Shown here: piece by piece, positions 1-12,189 of the stretch | How the letters are laid out: every line of letters starts with the position of its first letter | How positions within the stretch are numbered: position 1 is the first letter of the stretch | DNA from: Castor canadensis | Taxonomy: Eukaryota; Chordata; Mammalia; Rodentia; Castoridae | Assembly: GCF_047511655.1 (NCBI RefSeq) | Contig: NC_133397.1 | Location: 15,463,501 to 15,527,500 of the forward strand | Direction of reading: 5' to 3' | DNA: 64,000 nt | The notes under the pieces: model-generated | What the model saw: only the letters and a program-made list of their open reading frames with translations | Databases searched by the model: none | What the model was told of the DNA's origin: nothing | Translations under genes and position numbers: made by a program

Positions 1-29
1 CAAAAATACAAGAAACAGCATAAATAAGA

Positions 30-330
30 AAAATCATTATACATCTAGAGATAATCACTGTTCACTGTTATTCTTTTAGTTTTTCATACTCCTTTCTGTG
101 AATGTGCCTGTGGGTGACATACAGGTTTATATTTGTAGTATTAGACAATACTAACCATATACCCTACACCTATTTCGTTCTGACTTAAATAAACTTATTA
201 TAGTCTATCAAATCTATCATGGCTTATTTAATCCTTCTATTTTTGTTTTGTTTTAATTTTTTGCATTATAAATAACTGATTATCTTTGCATAAGTATTTG
301 CTCCCATTTGTTACTATTTTCCAGGGAAAA
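30..330 (-). repeat. ancient L1 3' fragment
   Basis: Diverged sequence resembling mammalian L1 3' ends in reverse (a CTAGAGATAATCACTGTT start, later TTGCATTATAAATAACTG). Family uncertain. Confidence 0.4.
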
Positions 331-335
331 GTTAT

Positions 336-650
336 TTTTTGAAGTACTAGGGGCTGAACTCAGGGCCTTATGCTTACTTAGCAGGTGCTCTACCATTAGA
401 GCCACATTTCATCCCTTCTTCCTTTAGTTATTTTTTGGGTAGGATCTTAAGTTTTTGTCTGGACTGGACCATGATCTTCCTGAAAGCTTCCTACACAGCT
501 GGGATGACAAGCATGCAAAACACACCATACTTATTTGTTGACATAGGGTCTTGCTAACTTTTTCTCCTGGCTGTCTTCTAACAGTGATCTTTCTGATTTC
601 TACTTCCTGAATAGCTAAGATTACAGGCATAAGCCACCATGTCTGCCTCT
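336..650 (-). mobile_element. composite (three-part) SINE
   Basis: Reversed SINE: an ID-like head (GGGCTGAACTCAGGGCCTTA, GCAGGTGCTCTACCA), then two successive 7SL-type units, one ending near GCTGGGATGACAAGC and one near AAGATTACAGGCATAAGC. The same design recurs at 1427-1648 and 29225-29413, but with one body unit. Confidence 0.75.
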
Positions 651-849
651 TCCAGAGAAAAGTTTATAGAAGATTTAAAAAATTTTTATATTTCATCAAA
701 AAACTGTAACTGTATATATTTAGAGGATCAAATAAAATGTTATATTTGTCTACTGTGAAATGACTAAGTCAGGCTAACTAACATACCAATCACTTCACCT
801 GTTTATTATTTCTTTTTAAATTTTTCTTTTTTCTCTTTGTCATTCATCT

Positions 850-2127
850 TGTCTCCTCATTGTGGTTACTGTTTCTTTTGAGATACAGAAACTGATTAAT
901 TTGATGCAGACCTATTTGTCAATTCTTGTTCTTATTTCCTGGCAAGTGGAGTCCTATTCAGAAAATAATTACCAATGCTTATTTCTTCCAGAGTTTTTCC
1001 TGTAGTAGTTTTAATGTTTTGGTTTTACATTAAGATCTTTGATCCATTTAGAATTTTTTTTTCTGCAGAGTGAGAGATAGGGCCCAAGTTTCAGCCTTCT
1101 GCATATAGATAGCCAGTTTTCCCAGCATCATTTGTTGAAGAAGCTGTGCTTCTTGGGTTACTTTGTCAAAAATCAGATGGCTGTAGTTGTGTTGTTTTAT
1201 TTCTGGATCTTTGATTCTGCTTCATTGTCTTTGTATCTGTTTTTGTGCCAATACCATTTTGTTTTTGTTACTATGGCTCTGTATTATAATTTGAAATCTG
1301 GTATTGTGATACCTCCAGGGCTGTTCTTTTTGCTCAGGATTGCTTCTGACATGTGGAGTCTTTTATTCTTCCATGTGAATTTTAAGATTGATTTTTCTCC
1401 TTCTGTGAAGAATGACATTGAGACTTTTTTAAAATTTTTTGGTGTTATTGGAGTTTGAACTCAGGGCTTCATAACTGTTATGTAGGTGCTCTCCCACTTG
1501 AGCCATTCTACCAGCCCTTTTTTGTATTGAGTATTTTTGAGATAAGATCTCATTAACTATTTGCCTGGGCAGACCTCAAACTATGATCTTCCTGATCTCA
1601 GCCTCCTGAGTAGCTAGAATTACAGTTGTGAGCCACCGATGCCTGGTAACACTGGGATTTTGATGGGTATTGCATTGAATCTGTAGTTGCTTTTGGTGCA
1701 ATTTTCTTAGTACTAATTCTGCCAATACATAAACATGGGAGGTCTTTCCATCCCCTGGTGTCTTCAATTTCTTTCTCCAAGGTTTTATAGTTTTAATTGT
1801 AGAGTTTTTGCACTTAACTTGGTTAAGTTTATACTTAGGTATGTTTCAGGCTATTGTGAATGGGATTGTTTTCCTTATTTCTTTCTCAGCCTGGTCATTG
1901 TTGGCATTATATAGAAAAGCTACTAATTTTTGTATGTTGATTTTATATCCTTCTATGTTGCTGAAAGTGTTCATCATATCTAGGAGATTTTAGGTGGAAT
2001 CTTTGGTGTTTGTTAAGTATAGAATAATATCATCTGCAAATAGGGGCAATTTGACTTCTTCCTTCTCCTATTTGAATCCCTTTTATTTCTTTCTCTTGCC
2101 TTATTGCTCTGTCTAGGAGTTCCAGTA
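850..2127 (-). mobile_element. L1 ORF2 fragment, interrupted by a SINE
   Basis: Reverse-oriented L1 ORF2/3' region: CACCATTTGTTGAAGA-type, GTTACTTTGTCAAAAATCAG, ATCATCTGCAAATAGGG. A SINE splits it at about 1427-1648; L1 sequence resumes with TTTTGATGGGTATTGCATTG. The reading frame is broken; the open frames at 1132-1458 and 1808-1993 are antisense L1 sequence. Confidence 0.8.
1427..1648 (-). mobile_element. SINE (ID head plus 7SL-like body) inside L1
   Basis: Reads TGGAGTTTGAACTCAGGGCT ... GCCTCCTGAGTAGCTAGAAT ... GTGAGCCACC, the common SINE of this genome, inserted in the L1 above and therefore younger than it. Confidence 0.8.
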
Positions 2128-2134
2128 CATGTTT

Positions 2135-2400
2135 ATTATTTCTTTGTGCTTGAAATATTTAAAATTTATTCTTTTTGCAATTTTGAAATATATAATACAT
2201 TATTATTACTGTCCATGCTATGCAATAGATATTCTATTGACCAGCTGAAATCTGTACTCTTTGATTTCCATCTTCCCTTGCCCAGTCTATCCCATTCCCA
2301 GCCTCTGGTAGCTATTTTTCTACTCCCTACTTCCATGAGTTTGATTTATTTTAGATTCCACAAATGTGAGATCATGCAGTTTTTGTCTTTCTGTGCTTGA
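2135..2400 (-). repeat. older L1 3' UTR fragment
   Basis: Resembles L1 3' UTR in reverse (CCAGCCTCTGGTAGCTATTT, TAGATTCCACAAATGTGAGA). It lies on the 5' side of the adjoining minus-strand L1, so it is a separate, older insertion. Confidence 0.6.
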
Positions 2401-2966
2401 TTATTGATAATCATTATAGATATTTAGATCTATATTTAGATGGTTCTTGGTACACTAAAACACAGTTTTGGCATATTAAAATATATTCCAAAGATAAATA
2501 ACAATCATTTGTAATATGGCAACAATAATACCTCCATCTTATAGACATGAGGCTGTAATAACTAATGTGACAACTTAGATTAGAATCCCTGACCAGCCTC
2601 TTAATAGGTACCAAGAACTGGGTCCTCCTTACATTGCTATTACTCCAATTCCTGCTAATGTGACTGTGCATATTTCTTGTAATCAAATAAACCCAAAATG
2701 ATGAGATTCCTGTCTTAATCCCTGCCTTTGCCTGCCCTTTCCCTTATCACGACCCTCACCCTTATCATACTCTCTTCAACTATTCACTATTAGTATACTT
2801 TTTAAAAGTCATAAATTTGAAAACTGTTTTTTCTTTCTTTCTATATATCAGTACCCTACTTTTACCTTGAAATCACATAGTATTTTGTGATTTGCTTGGA
2901 ATTCTGAATACATGATATACTATATTTCAGATTGCAAAGAATGATAGAAGAAGACATCATCACTGG
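2401..2966. other. unique AT-rich stretch
   Basis: No gene or repeat recognised. Confidence 0.5.
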
Positions 2967-3085
2967 TGTAGCCCCTCCACTAACCTGTTGGGTGATTCTG
3001 GACAAGTCATTCCCATCTTTCCAACTGTGACTACTTTGGGTTGTTGTGAGAATTGAATCTAATCTAGTTTAGAACGTGCTCTAAG
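2967..3085 (+). repeat. MIR SINE
   Basis: TTGGGTGATTCTGGACAAGT followed by GTTGTTGTGAGAATTGAAT-like 3' part, the MIR pattern. Confidence 0.6.
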
Positions 3086-3745
3086 TGTATACAGACAGGG
3101 TGTGCATGTGTGAAATGCAAGCCACAGGAGCCAGGATCTAAACTTCTGGGAACACGTTCCTGTTCTGTGTTCCCAGCTGCTTTTTCCTTGGCTTGGTGAT
3201 TGTGAGCAGAGCCCTTGAGGTCTGAGAAGCTGCTAGCCCATGAGTGCAAAAAGATGAGCAAGAAATGATAATATTGCTTTCTCCATAGGGAACTTCCAGC
3301 ATCTTTGAGGAAACAGAATCTCTTTTGATCACAGTAGAACAGAAATGGATATTAACCATGGAGTGTCCACCCAAGAGAGGGCTTGTGTGCATTGATCTTT
3401 GAAGGGGACAAGGATTCTTGGTCAGAGAGAATATGCTAAACAAACTGAGTGGGGTAAGAATGACTCTCCTGCTGCACTGGTCTTGGGTCCAGCAATGATA
3501 TGTGATCTTCAGTGGGTTGTACCTTGGATTACACTGTCTTCCCAGAGATAAAGAGAGAAAAATATGTCTGGAGGCTAAAAATCAAAACAGATACCTAGAC
3601 TCCTTGAAAATTCCGATGCCAGTTAGGCTGACCACATAAATTTGTGAGAATATGGTGAATAACAGATCATGTGTGGTACCAAAGAAGGCTCAATATACTC
3701 ACTACAGCCTTTTGTTGCCATACTGTTTAGGAATAAAGTATGTGA

Positions 3746-3748
3746 TGT

Positions 3749-3788
<40 letters not shown>
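3746..3788 (+). repeat. (TG)n microsatellite
   Basis: About 21 TG units with one interruption. Overlapping open frames that read as Cys-Val or His-Thr runs are translation of this repeat, not genes. Confidence 0.97.
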
Positions 3789-3791
<3 letters not shown>

Positions 3792-6700
3792 GTACACATG
3801 TGCTCAGAGTGCTCTGGACAATCTGGGCATCTATAGAGGAAGAAGCTGAGGCAACTGTGATAAACAATCATCCTCCCCATTAGAACTGTCCTATCTCTGT
3901 CTAAACAGTGTCACCAAGAGTTAATATCCTCCCCAGGCTTCACTGTGTCTCCCTCTGGGTGTTAGAGGGCAAATCTGTAGAAATAATAGGTTTCTCAGTG
4001 CCAAATGCATGCCTGTGTTTCAAAGAGACTCCCTGGGCCAACCCTGATGGGGCCAAACAAAATAATTCCAAGAGGTGGATGTGCTCTATGACGGCCAGTT
4101 TGAGTCTTCTCTTCTTAGGAGCAGGAAATCTGTTCAAAAATCAGCATTTAAGCCAATCCTTCACCCTTGTTTCAAACATTTATTTTTGCTTCCTTCCTTT
4201 CTCTCTTTTTCTTCTTCTCCTCCTTTTCAGAAAATAAGGGTTTCCTCTTCATTTCTGATATCTCCTCACCATGGAATAGCCCATGGTCCATACAGCCCAC
4301 ATGGAACTGGATAGAAGAAACAACAGCCAGTATCTTACAGTCAGTGGAATAGGTTAGTTTTGGGCATGGAAATAAAATGATGAAACTGAAAATGATTTAT
4401 TCTAAGAGATGATCACTGTCAAAGTCTCTCACTTTTATACATCAAAAATGATCACTAAACTCTTTTCAAATTTGCTTCTGGACCTTATACCTTGGAGTTA
4501 TGTACCAACACCCTGTATGGCTGCTCACAGCAGTGTTTGAAATCCTGAGATGGCAGAAGAGGCTCTACCACTATTCCCTGGTCACTTCCTAGAAGAGGGT
4601 AGAGCTGGCCAGAGAAATAGTAGCTACCAGGACGGCACTGCACTGGCCTTTAGAACCACTCAAAGGGAGGCTTTTTGGCCACTTGGAGAACACCGAGTAC
4701 CTTCTCCACAATCTGCCATCAGGGCATGTACAGAGTACAAACATCATCTCAGACTCTACCTTCCCACCATTAAGAAAAGGTATCTAGTTAGCACAAGAGA
4801 TAGACCCATCAAACTTCATGGAAGTAGTGCTAATGAAGCATAAACACACCTCCTTCTCCCAGATACTTGGGGCTCTGTTTACAGATTGACTCTCAAGATA
4901 TGTATATTTGACAAATTTATTCCAGTATGTTAAGGGCACAGTGAACTTGTATAGTGATGGACCTGTCACATTAATGTCTGATGGACGGTCAGGATGTGAA
5001 TGATGCTTTGGGACTTGCTGAGGACCCAGCATATGTGAGAGAGGCTGAGTGTGCTTGTTTAGTGTGAACCCAAGTGAGATCAATTTAACCCTGCAGGAGT
5101 CAAGTCCTTTTAAATACCACATCCCTAAAAGGCAGCATCTGAATAAATAATATAAAATGCGAAAGGTATTTATCTTGTGATTCTTAATCTGCTTGATGTA
5201 GTCTAGCAGCATTTCTAGGAAGCATTGTGGGTTTTAATCATTAGCTCAAAATTTATAGTCAGTTCAGTCCTGCAGCTCCCTGAAGCCTATCTAAGTCTTC
5301 CAGAATATCTGGGTTATTTCTTTTCTGGAGAAATCTGAAGAGAATTCTCACAGAAAAGTGGTGGGTTTGGCTGGGCTAGGACTGATCTCTTTCACGTATT
5401 GACTACTTAGCAAACATCCATATTATGTCAATCAGTGAGACTGTGAATGGGAGGAAGACATAATTTAGTTCTTGAGGTTGTAGCCACTTTAAGTAGGAAA
5501 TGAGATAGACTCATAAAAAACAAATGCATGGAACAATTAAACCTAATTTTCAAGTAATGTAGTACAAAGATATAGCCAAATACTTAAGGAAACACTAAGG
5601 CTTATCAATGTTCACAGGATGCATTGGCAGCCTCAAAATACAAGCACCAAATGACTCAAGCTGAGACATAGCAAAGGCCCCCTTCTAGGGTGGGAAAGCA
5701 TTTGGTGTCTCTTCACGTTTTGTCTTGAACTAGTCTATGTGGTGCTAAAGGGCTGAAAAAAGAGAGTGAAAGTCAGTGGTTTCACATACTGCCCTTTATT
5801 TTTGCCTTCTATCTCTGGCACATGTCATACTCATAGCCCTTTAGAGATGACAGAAGCCATAGAGCTAAGAAAAGAAAGATGACTCTGGGATGCCTCTGTG
5901 ATTTCTATTATCTGAGTCATCCTTAAACACCAGGAAGCTACCTTTCACATCGTCTTGGTGAGGCCATGGTAAATCCTCTTCTCTTGCTGAGAACATTCCA
6001 GAGTCTAAAAGTCAACCAATCCTAAAAAAGATAGAAAAGAACAGTTATGATGGAAAGGTTCAAGATTAGAAAATTATTATAAAAAACAATCTTTATTTTT
6101 CCTGAACCTTCCTTTATAACTGGAAGAAGTTAAACATTAGATACATGTATATATTTATATAATTTTAGTCATTTACAGAATATTTAATTAAGTATTGAAG
6201 TACTTTAGAAAAACAAATATTTCTTTTTTTCTGAGAGTAAGTTTCTTTGTCTCATGGACATTTAAGAAAATAATGAAACTATCTCAGTGCTTTAAAAACA
6301 TCTTTTCATAGAAGCAATACCAACAAGAATGGAGGCACTGGCTTTACTCACATTTCAGTGGCCACTATTCCAGCTAGCATTTACTAAATATCCTGAAAGC
6401 CAAATAAGTGACAGAAACAAGATAGAGGGGTAAGTCAGACATGGTCCCTACCCTTTGAAACTCATTTGCTTTTCAACAGGCTGTAGCTGAGAAGGACTCT
6501 CCTTGGGCACCTCTTTTGTAGGACAAAAATTTCCCTAGGAAACACATCTTCTATCCTTGCTCCTTCATGACTCATACTCAAAACTTCTATGCAGACTTGA
6601 GCCTGAAAAAAAGAAAGAAAACTGAGAAGTAAATACATTTGACAATAAATTTGAAATCATAAACCTTGGGATTCTTTTATAAGACCATGCACTTCAAAAT

Positions 6701-7164
6701 CAGGCAGTATTTTTCCTTTTACATGGATTTAAAGGTAGCTCAAAGAAAACACAGGATTAACTGTAAGTAGTGGGATAGTAAGCACGAGCCAAACTTCCAA
6801 ATAAACACATCAGAGACTGGGTCTAAAAAAAGACAGAACACAAATAACCTCTTCTTGATGTGCCTACAGTTTCATTTAACTGTTCCCAGGTCATGAACTA
6901 ATTTGCCAAAAAGAGGTTAACTCCAGTGCAACAAGGCGGTGTCTCATGTCTCAGGAAACAGGTTTTGTGCATATTGCCTGTGGAGGCTGGGCCACTCGAG
7001 GCCTTGGCTGCACAGTGGCTCTCGGATGAGCACTTTTCACAGCCTTACCGTGAGTGAGTGAATGAGCAGCACTATAGGATGTTGGAGAATATGGGCCTTA
7101 ACAAACATGTCCTTGGCTTATACCCAAATGTGGATGCCTCCTGAATTAGCCTAAATAAATTTGT
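3789..7164. other. unique intergenic sequence
   Basis: No exon, RNA gene or confident repeat seen. It includes a pyrimidine-rich patch near 4180-4230. The 142-codon minus-strand frame at 4784-5212 shows no recognisable domain. Confidence 0.5.
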
Positions 7165-7270
7165 TTTGAGAAGCTGTGTGACCTTGGGCAGCTTATTTCC
7201 CCTTCTGAAGCTAGGTGTCCTCCTTCTAAAACAAGGAGTTGAGATGAGCTGCTCTTTCAAATCCCTCACA
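7165..7270 (+). repeat. MIR SINE
   Basis: AAGCTGTGTGACCTTGGGCA core followed by a TTTCC...AAGGAGTTGAGATGA 3' part typical of MIR. Confidence 0.65.
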
Positions 7271-7589
7271 GTACACAGAGGCCCTCCCAAAAGACTCAAC
7301 ACAGGAAGGCTGCCCTCTGCCCTCAGAAGCTTCCAGCTGAAGGAGAACAGAAAAGTAGCCAAAGTCCTGGGAGCTCAGCTGGAGGGTGATTTCCATTCAA
7401 GCTAATCTTTCCCAGCTCTGGGACTAGGGAATAAGCAGCATTATATCATTTCCAGGCAAGGGCCTAAATTCGTTTTTCAGTTCACGTGACTTCTCCTTGC
7501 ATTGTACATGTCATCCTTTGCTGCCTTATCTGACCTAACTCTGTGAGCCTCCTCAGTTTACTGTGTGGAAATGTGACCTTCTTGGGGAC

Positions 7590-7735
7590 TTTGTTAAAAT
7601 GCTCATTCCTAGGTCTTGCTACTAATGATTCCCAATGTTTAGGTTTGGGCTAGGGCCTGGAAATAAGTGTGCATAACAAGCATACAAAGGATTCCACACA
7701 GGGGCCATCCGTGGCCCTTTTGGGGAGCACTGACC
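7590..7735 (+). mobile_element. MER5A-like hAT remnant
   Basis: TTGTTAAAATGCTCATTCCT, a middle GGTTTGGGCTAGGGCCTGG and an end GGGGAGCACTG follow the order of the MER5A consensus. Confidence 0.5.
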
Positions 7736-8639
7736 TAACTGTTCTGGAGCTAGCATTGGCCTCCCTCACACATTCAAGCTCCTAGGAACAGGGGACCCAC
7801 CAGACATTGCAAGGTAACTAAGCACATGAAAAGAGCCATGGCAGGTATTCAATCAAAGTTTGATGAGAAAGTAAGTCAATGAATGAATAGTAACAGAGAA
7901 GGTCATTGTCATCGTGGACTTACCAAACACTGAATTCAGGGAGAACTTTTCAGGCAATGCATGAGAAGTGAAAGCAAATGGGAGAGGCAGTGTAAGACAG
8001 GCTCCAAAACTGAGTCTCCAGTGGGCCACCAGAAAGCAGCAGGATTCTGGAGACCCATGTCTCTTGTCTAGCAAACACATTTGGTCTCTAAGCCTCCTAT
8101 ATTTTAAGCTGCATCCCTCAAAATGTCAAAAGTGGCATTAAAGTGTAAATGATTGTTGATTCACTCCTGTCCTCCTGGTCCTGCACTAGTACAGGCTGTT
8201 TGAGGCTTATGGGGATGGGGGATGGGGGGGTATGGTCTTTAAGTGTAACTGAATAGAGCCTGCAGGGAATGAGGAGTTCTGGTGTGTCTTGTGGGGATAA
8301 AGCAGTTCACAGGCTGCTACTTTTTTGTGACATAGCTTTTATGGAGGGAGAGCCAGAATATTAAGCTCATTGCTTCCAGATGGGAAGGTTGGACAAGACA
8401 GAGAGGCCTTGGCTCTGAAAGTCTGGACGCTGTGGTGTGATATGGATGTGACATATTGAAGTAATCGAGATAGAAGATCTGGCTTTAGCCAAGGCTGTCA
8501 GATAGATACTTTTTAAAACATTACATGGTTTGTAACAAGGTATTGTGTATCCTCCCAGAAACCTTGCCGCCTTGGTCTCTGGGAAGGCGGTGGGGGGAAA
8601 GTGTGCTTATTTTGCTTGAGTTACTAAAGCTCCTTTTAT
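7736..8639. other. unique sequence with G-rich tract
   Basis: No gene seen. 8211-8230 contains three G runs (4, 5, 7). Confidence 0.5.
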
Positions 8640-8930
8640 ATATAAGGAATTTGGCATCTCCTGGCTGGGAGCGGCCAAGCCAACAGTGTCCGATGCACTT
8701 GTAATGTAGATCATACTAGTGACTCGCTAAGTAAGTCCAGGTGCCTGCGGAAGAGACAGGGTCGTAAGCATTCCCTTATTTGAGCCCTGAAGCAATCATG
8801 GCCCGGAGCCTCAAACGAGCCTCAAATCTGTTTAATAAATCATCTGTCTATTTATAGAGCTAATCTGGGGAGAAATCCTATTCGTGCTGTCTGGTGAGGC
8901 CTCTTCCACCAGAGGGCGCCCATGCCCGCC
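8640..8930. promoter_or_regulatory. candidate conserved noncoding block
   Basis: Unique sequence retaining several CpGs in an otherwise CpG-poor region, with AT-rich homeobox/forkhead-like stretches (TTAATAAATCATC, AGCTAATCTGGGG), ending in a CTCF-type site. Conservation is inferred from composition only. Confidence 0.35.
8906..8920 (+). promoter_or_regulatory. CTCF-type binding site
   Basis: CCACCAGAGGGCGCC fits the CTCF core (CCASYAGRKGGCGC) at essentially every position, oriented on the plus strand. Occupancy is inferred. Confidence 0.65.
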
Positions 8931-9319
8931 TCATTCCGCCAGGATGACTTCTGAGTGAACAGGGATTTTGGCTCTCTTCCAAGCTCCTTTGTTGGTCCTT
9001 TCCTTCCCATCTAAGCTTCAGGACCCAGATGCCTGCATAGGGACCAAAGCAGGGTGGGAATGGAGATGGGGAGGAATAACCAGACCCCTTCCCTGGGGAT
9101 CCCTCCAGTTCCATACACACTGTGGAAAGGGAAAGGACTTCGGACTGCTTCTGGAAATCCCCAGTTTCAAATGTGCTGGTTTGCTTGTAATTCTCTTAGT
9201 AAGGAAAGGGGCCCCTTCCTTGGCTAACTTCACACCTGAGAAATGTCCAGGCATCCCCGTGGACCCCGTCTGCTTCACGTTTCAAAGGCTGGGAACTGTT
9301 AAGCTTGTATTTTGATTAA

Positions 9320-9944
9320 AATTTTGTATTAGCTTTTTTCTCCCTTTCAATGTAATTTCAGGATATTTAATTTCAACCAATCATCTGAAGGGAAAGGGGG
9401 AGGAGGTATTTGATGTGAAACAGCACATAGGGAAAGCCAGCCAAGTTAGAAAACAGAGCAACTCAGGGCTGTGGAGATGTGACAACTGAAATCTCTTTTG
9501 TTCTCCTCAGCAGAGTCTGAAACCAAAGCCCCTCAAGGACAGAGGATCTAGCTCTGGGCTTTGAGTCAAGAGGACCAGGCCTCCTGGGAGGACTCCCTAC
9601 TACCTTTGGGGACTTGGGCATGTCCCTGAACAATTCCATTTTCAGCCACGTGGTTGTACTCTAGGAAGAGCAATGCCTACCATTTGCTACTGGCCCTAGG
9701 GATTTGTTCAGATGACAGCAGACAACTCCCCACCACCACCATCTTTTCGTTGGGAAGCCAAACATCTAGAGACTCATGGTGGACATTAGTTACAACCTCT
9801 TAGGTTCAAAACATCTCAAACGTTAGTGTATAGTGGTTACACTAAGATGAGTAAAAGAATGGTAGTCAAACTTTAGCTCCCACCCCACCTGATCTTGTTC
9901 TACTGTGGAGATCATTTATTTAAATGTCTTTGGGGCCAGGCAGG
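9320..9944. other. unique sequence
   Basis: No gene recognised; weakly MIR-like around 9590-9650. Confidence 0.4.
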
Positions 9945-10025
9945 AATGAAAATGTAATTACAAACATACTTGGCACAGAGCAGGAATACAATAAACATTT
10001 GTTGTTGATTGACTAATGAATAAAA
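9945..10025 (+). repeat. MIR 3' end
   Basis: TTGGCACAGAGCAGGAATAC followed by AATAAACATTTGTTGTTGAT and TGAATAAA, the MIR tail. Confidence 0.6.
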
Positions 10026-10143
10026 GTGGGTATGCTATGAGACAACAGGAAATGGTGGGGACTGTGTCAAACTGGAAAATGTCTTTGATGTTCAAATGAC
10101 TGATTTTTTAAAATCTAGCTTAAATATCTTCTGGCTTTTAGGT

Positions 10144-10302
10144 CTACAAATTTGTACCTCTATATCCACTTTTATATGTTTTAGGACTACTTAAAAGACA
10201 GAGATACAAGAGACATAAATTAGCTACAAATTCCTATCTCTGTATCCACTTTTGTATACTTCAAGAATATTTAAAAAGACCAAGAAACAGACATAAATTT
10301 GA
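10144..10302 (+). repeat. tandem duplication, period about 80 bp, two copies
   Basis: CTACAAATTTGTACCTCTAT at 10144 and CTACAAATTCCTATCTCTGT at 10224 start two diverged copies, each followed by ATCCACTTTT, TTTAAAA-type and AGACATAAATT. Confidence 0.75.
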
Positions 10303-11259
10303 TAGTATAGGAAGTCCCAAATCTGCCCATCTTGTTTTTATTCAAAAATTCAGTTCTAATAGTCATTCTAGATGAGTAATCATTAAAGGAGGCATATCCT
10401 ATTACTCTGAAATAGCCCATATGGTTGGTTACCATGTAGAATGAAGGATCATGCAATGTTCTCCATTGCAGACTTCTATGGAAAGAACACCTTCATAAAC
10501 TCCTATATCATCTTCCTCTACAAGAGCCCCATCAACAATACCGTGAGGTGATAATGGAGCCAGAGTGAAGGCTGGCCTGATTTTAGACCTACCCATGGAG
10601 TTGGCTTTGGCTTCCTAACTTGATGCTGTATTCCCTGAGTCCTCCTTCCTTCCTTGAGCTGTCTGTGAGGACCCAGGAGATATGCTGTGTGGACTGGCTT
10701 TGTAAATTGCATGTGATAATCAGAGCTCACACTGTTCAGTTTGGGAGCAGACACTGGAAAAATTATCCTCACATCAGTTCATTGTATCCCTCCAAATATC
10801 TTGCACTGATGGCATGGTTCTCTGTACAGTTCAATGAGATTCCTCTATTGATTGATCAATCTTTATTTTCCCTCTTGTTGTTTATGATAAGGTAATGAAT
10901 ACAAAGCTCAAATTTGTTTGTTACCTTTGACAAGTTCACCGGCTTCTCTACCCTGCCTAGAATGGTGTGACCCTTGGGGCCAGATGCTCCAGAGGCTGCC
11001 CTCTTTTCCAGATCCAAACCCCTGCCACTGGGCCCCATTTTCATGCTGCTACTAGTTGTATTTGTGTCATTTCTGAATATTCCTCAATGCAGATTTGCTA
11101 CCTTATATTTTAGGTAAAGAGTGCAACATGAGTTCATCCTAGAGCCCAGGGAAACCCACCTAAGATCTCTCAGAAGCAGGGAAGGTGGAGGAGACGGTGA
11201 AGGCCAGCCCTTCCTGCCAAAACCCAGCACTGTTCACTGCTTTGGTAGAGGCAGATGCT

Positions 11260-11720
11260 CAGTGTTATGTTTCCAATAAGAGGCATGGATTTGCACTGCC
11301 TAATGATCAAAGCCAAACTCTTAAGCCTGGAATTCAAGGCTCTCCAAATCTGGCAATATCTTTCTTGCCTTCTCCTCCTCCACTCCTTTATGTGCACGCA
11401 GGGCTTCAGACATCCTGGTGCACCTCCCTCCTTCCATGTTCGTGTTCCACATTTTCACACATCCAGCCTTTATGCATACAATTTCTTCGGCTTGAGTCTT
11501 CTTTCTTTCTTTTTTTAATGTCTGCCTACTACAATCATGACCTTTTTGGTGAGAATTACATATCCATCATCCTATTTCCACAGAAAGGGAAGGAGGGCAG
11601 GATGGAGAGATTCCCTGCCCTCTCCAAGAAGATAAAATATGGAAGAGTATTTCCAATCACTCTCTCCATCTTTTCATTCTTCTTCCTAAAGATAAAGGAG
11701 TGCTTGGAATGCAGGCTGGG
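11260..11720 (+). repeat. L2 (LINE-2) fragment
   Basis: CCTGGAATTCAAGGCTCTCC followed by AAATCTGG and pyrimidine-rich text matches the L2 3' pattern. The 238-codon open frame at 11185-11901 runs through this repeat and is not accepted as a gene. Confidence 0.5.
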
Positions 11721-12189
11721 TTTAGGCTTAGAAACAGCCTCTTCCTTCTCTGCAGATCTCTTCCTGCCTGCAGAGCAAAGACTCTTGCTTGGCTTCCTCC
11801 CACTTTATCCTTGTGACCAGGGCCTAGGAATGCCTACTAGAGACAGTGAAAAAGCCCTACTCTCCATGCATGTCTCTGTACATAGGGCAGGGCTGGCATG
11901 AAGTAATGATAATCTCTTCAGTAGGCAAGGTAAGAGTGACTGCTTGGAGATCTAAATCTGCATTTAAAGGGCCATCCTTAGCTTTAGGGTACAGGATATC
12001 CCATGCAGAGTTACCAACTGATGACCTGAGCTCCCTCCAGATAATTCTAATCCTTATACCGAATTGGTCTGAATCCAGAGGAGGAAGAGAGATGCTATTA
12101 TCTTTGCCCTCAAATCTCAACTACCTTGTACTCCAAGTCTTCTCTGAATCCCTTAACCAACTTTAAACATTCTCTCCACTTTCATCCTT

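Noticed and set aside
3623-3880. His-Thr-rich and Cys-Val-rich peptides on opposite strands
   Set aside because: Translation of the (TG)n microsatellite.
4784-5212. 142-codon minus-strand open reading frame
   Set aside because: No family resemblance, no flanking splice or CpG signal; length is possible by chance in 64 kb.
11185-11901. 238-codon plus-strand open reading frame
   Set aside because: Longest non-gene frame in the intergenic part, but it crosses an L2-like repeat, has low-complexity pyrimidine-driven Phe/Leu/Ser runs, overlaps other frames, and shows no domain or splice context.
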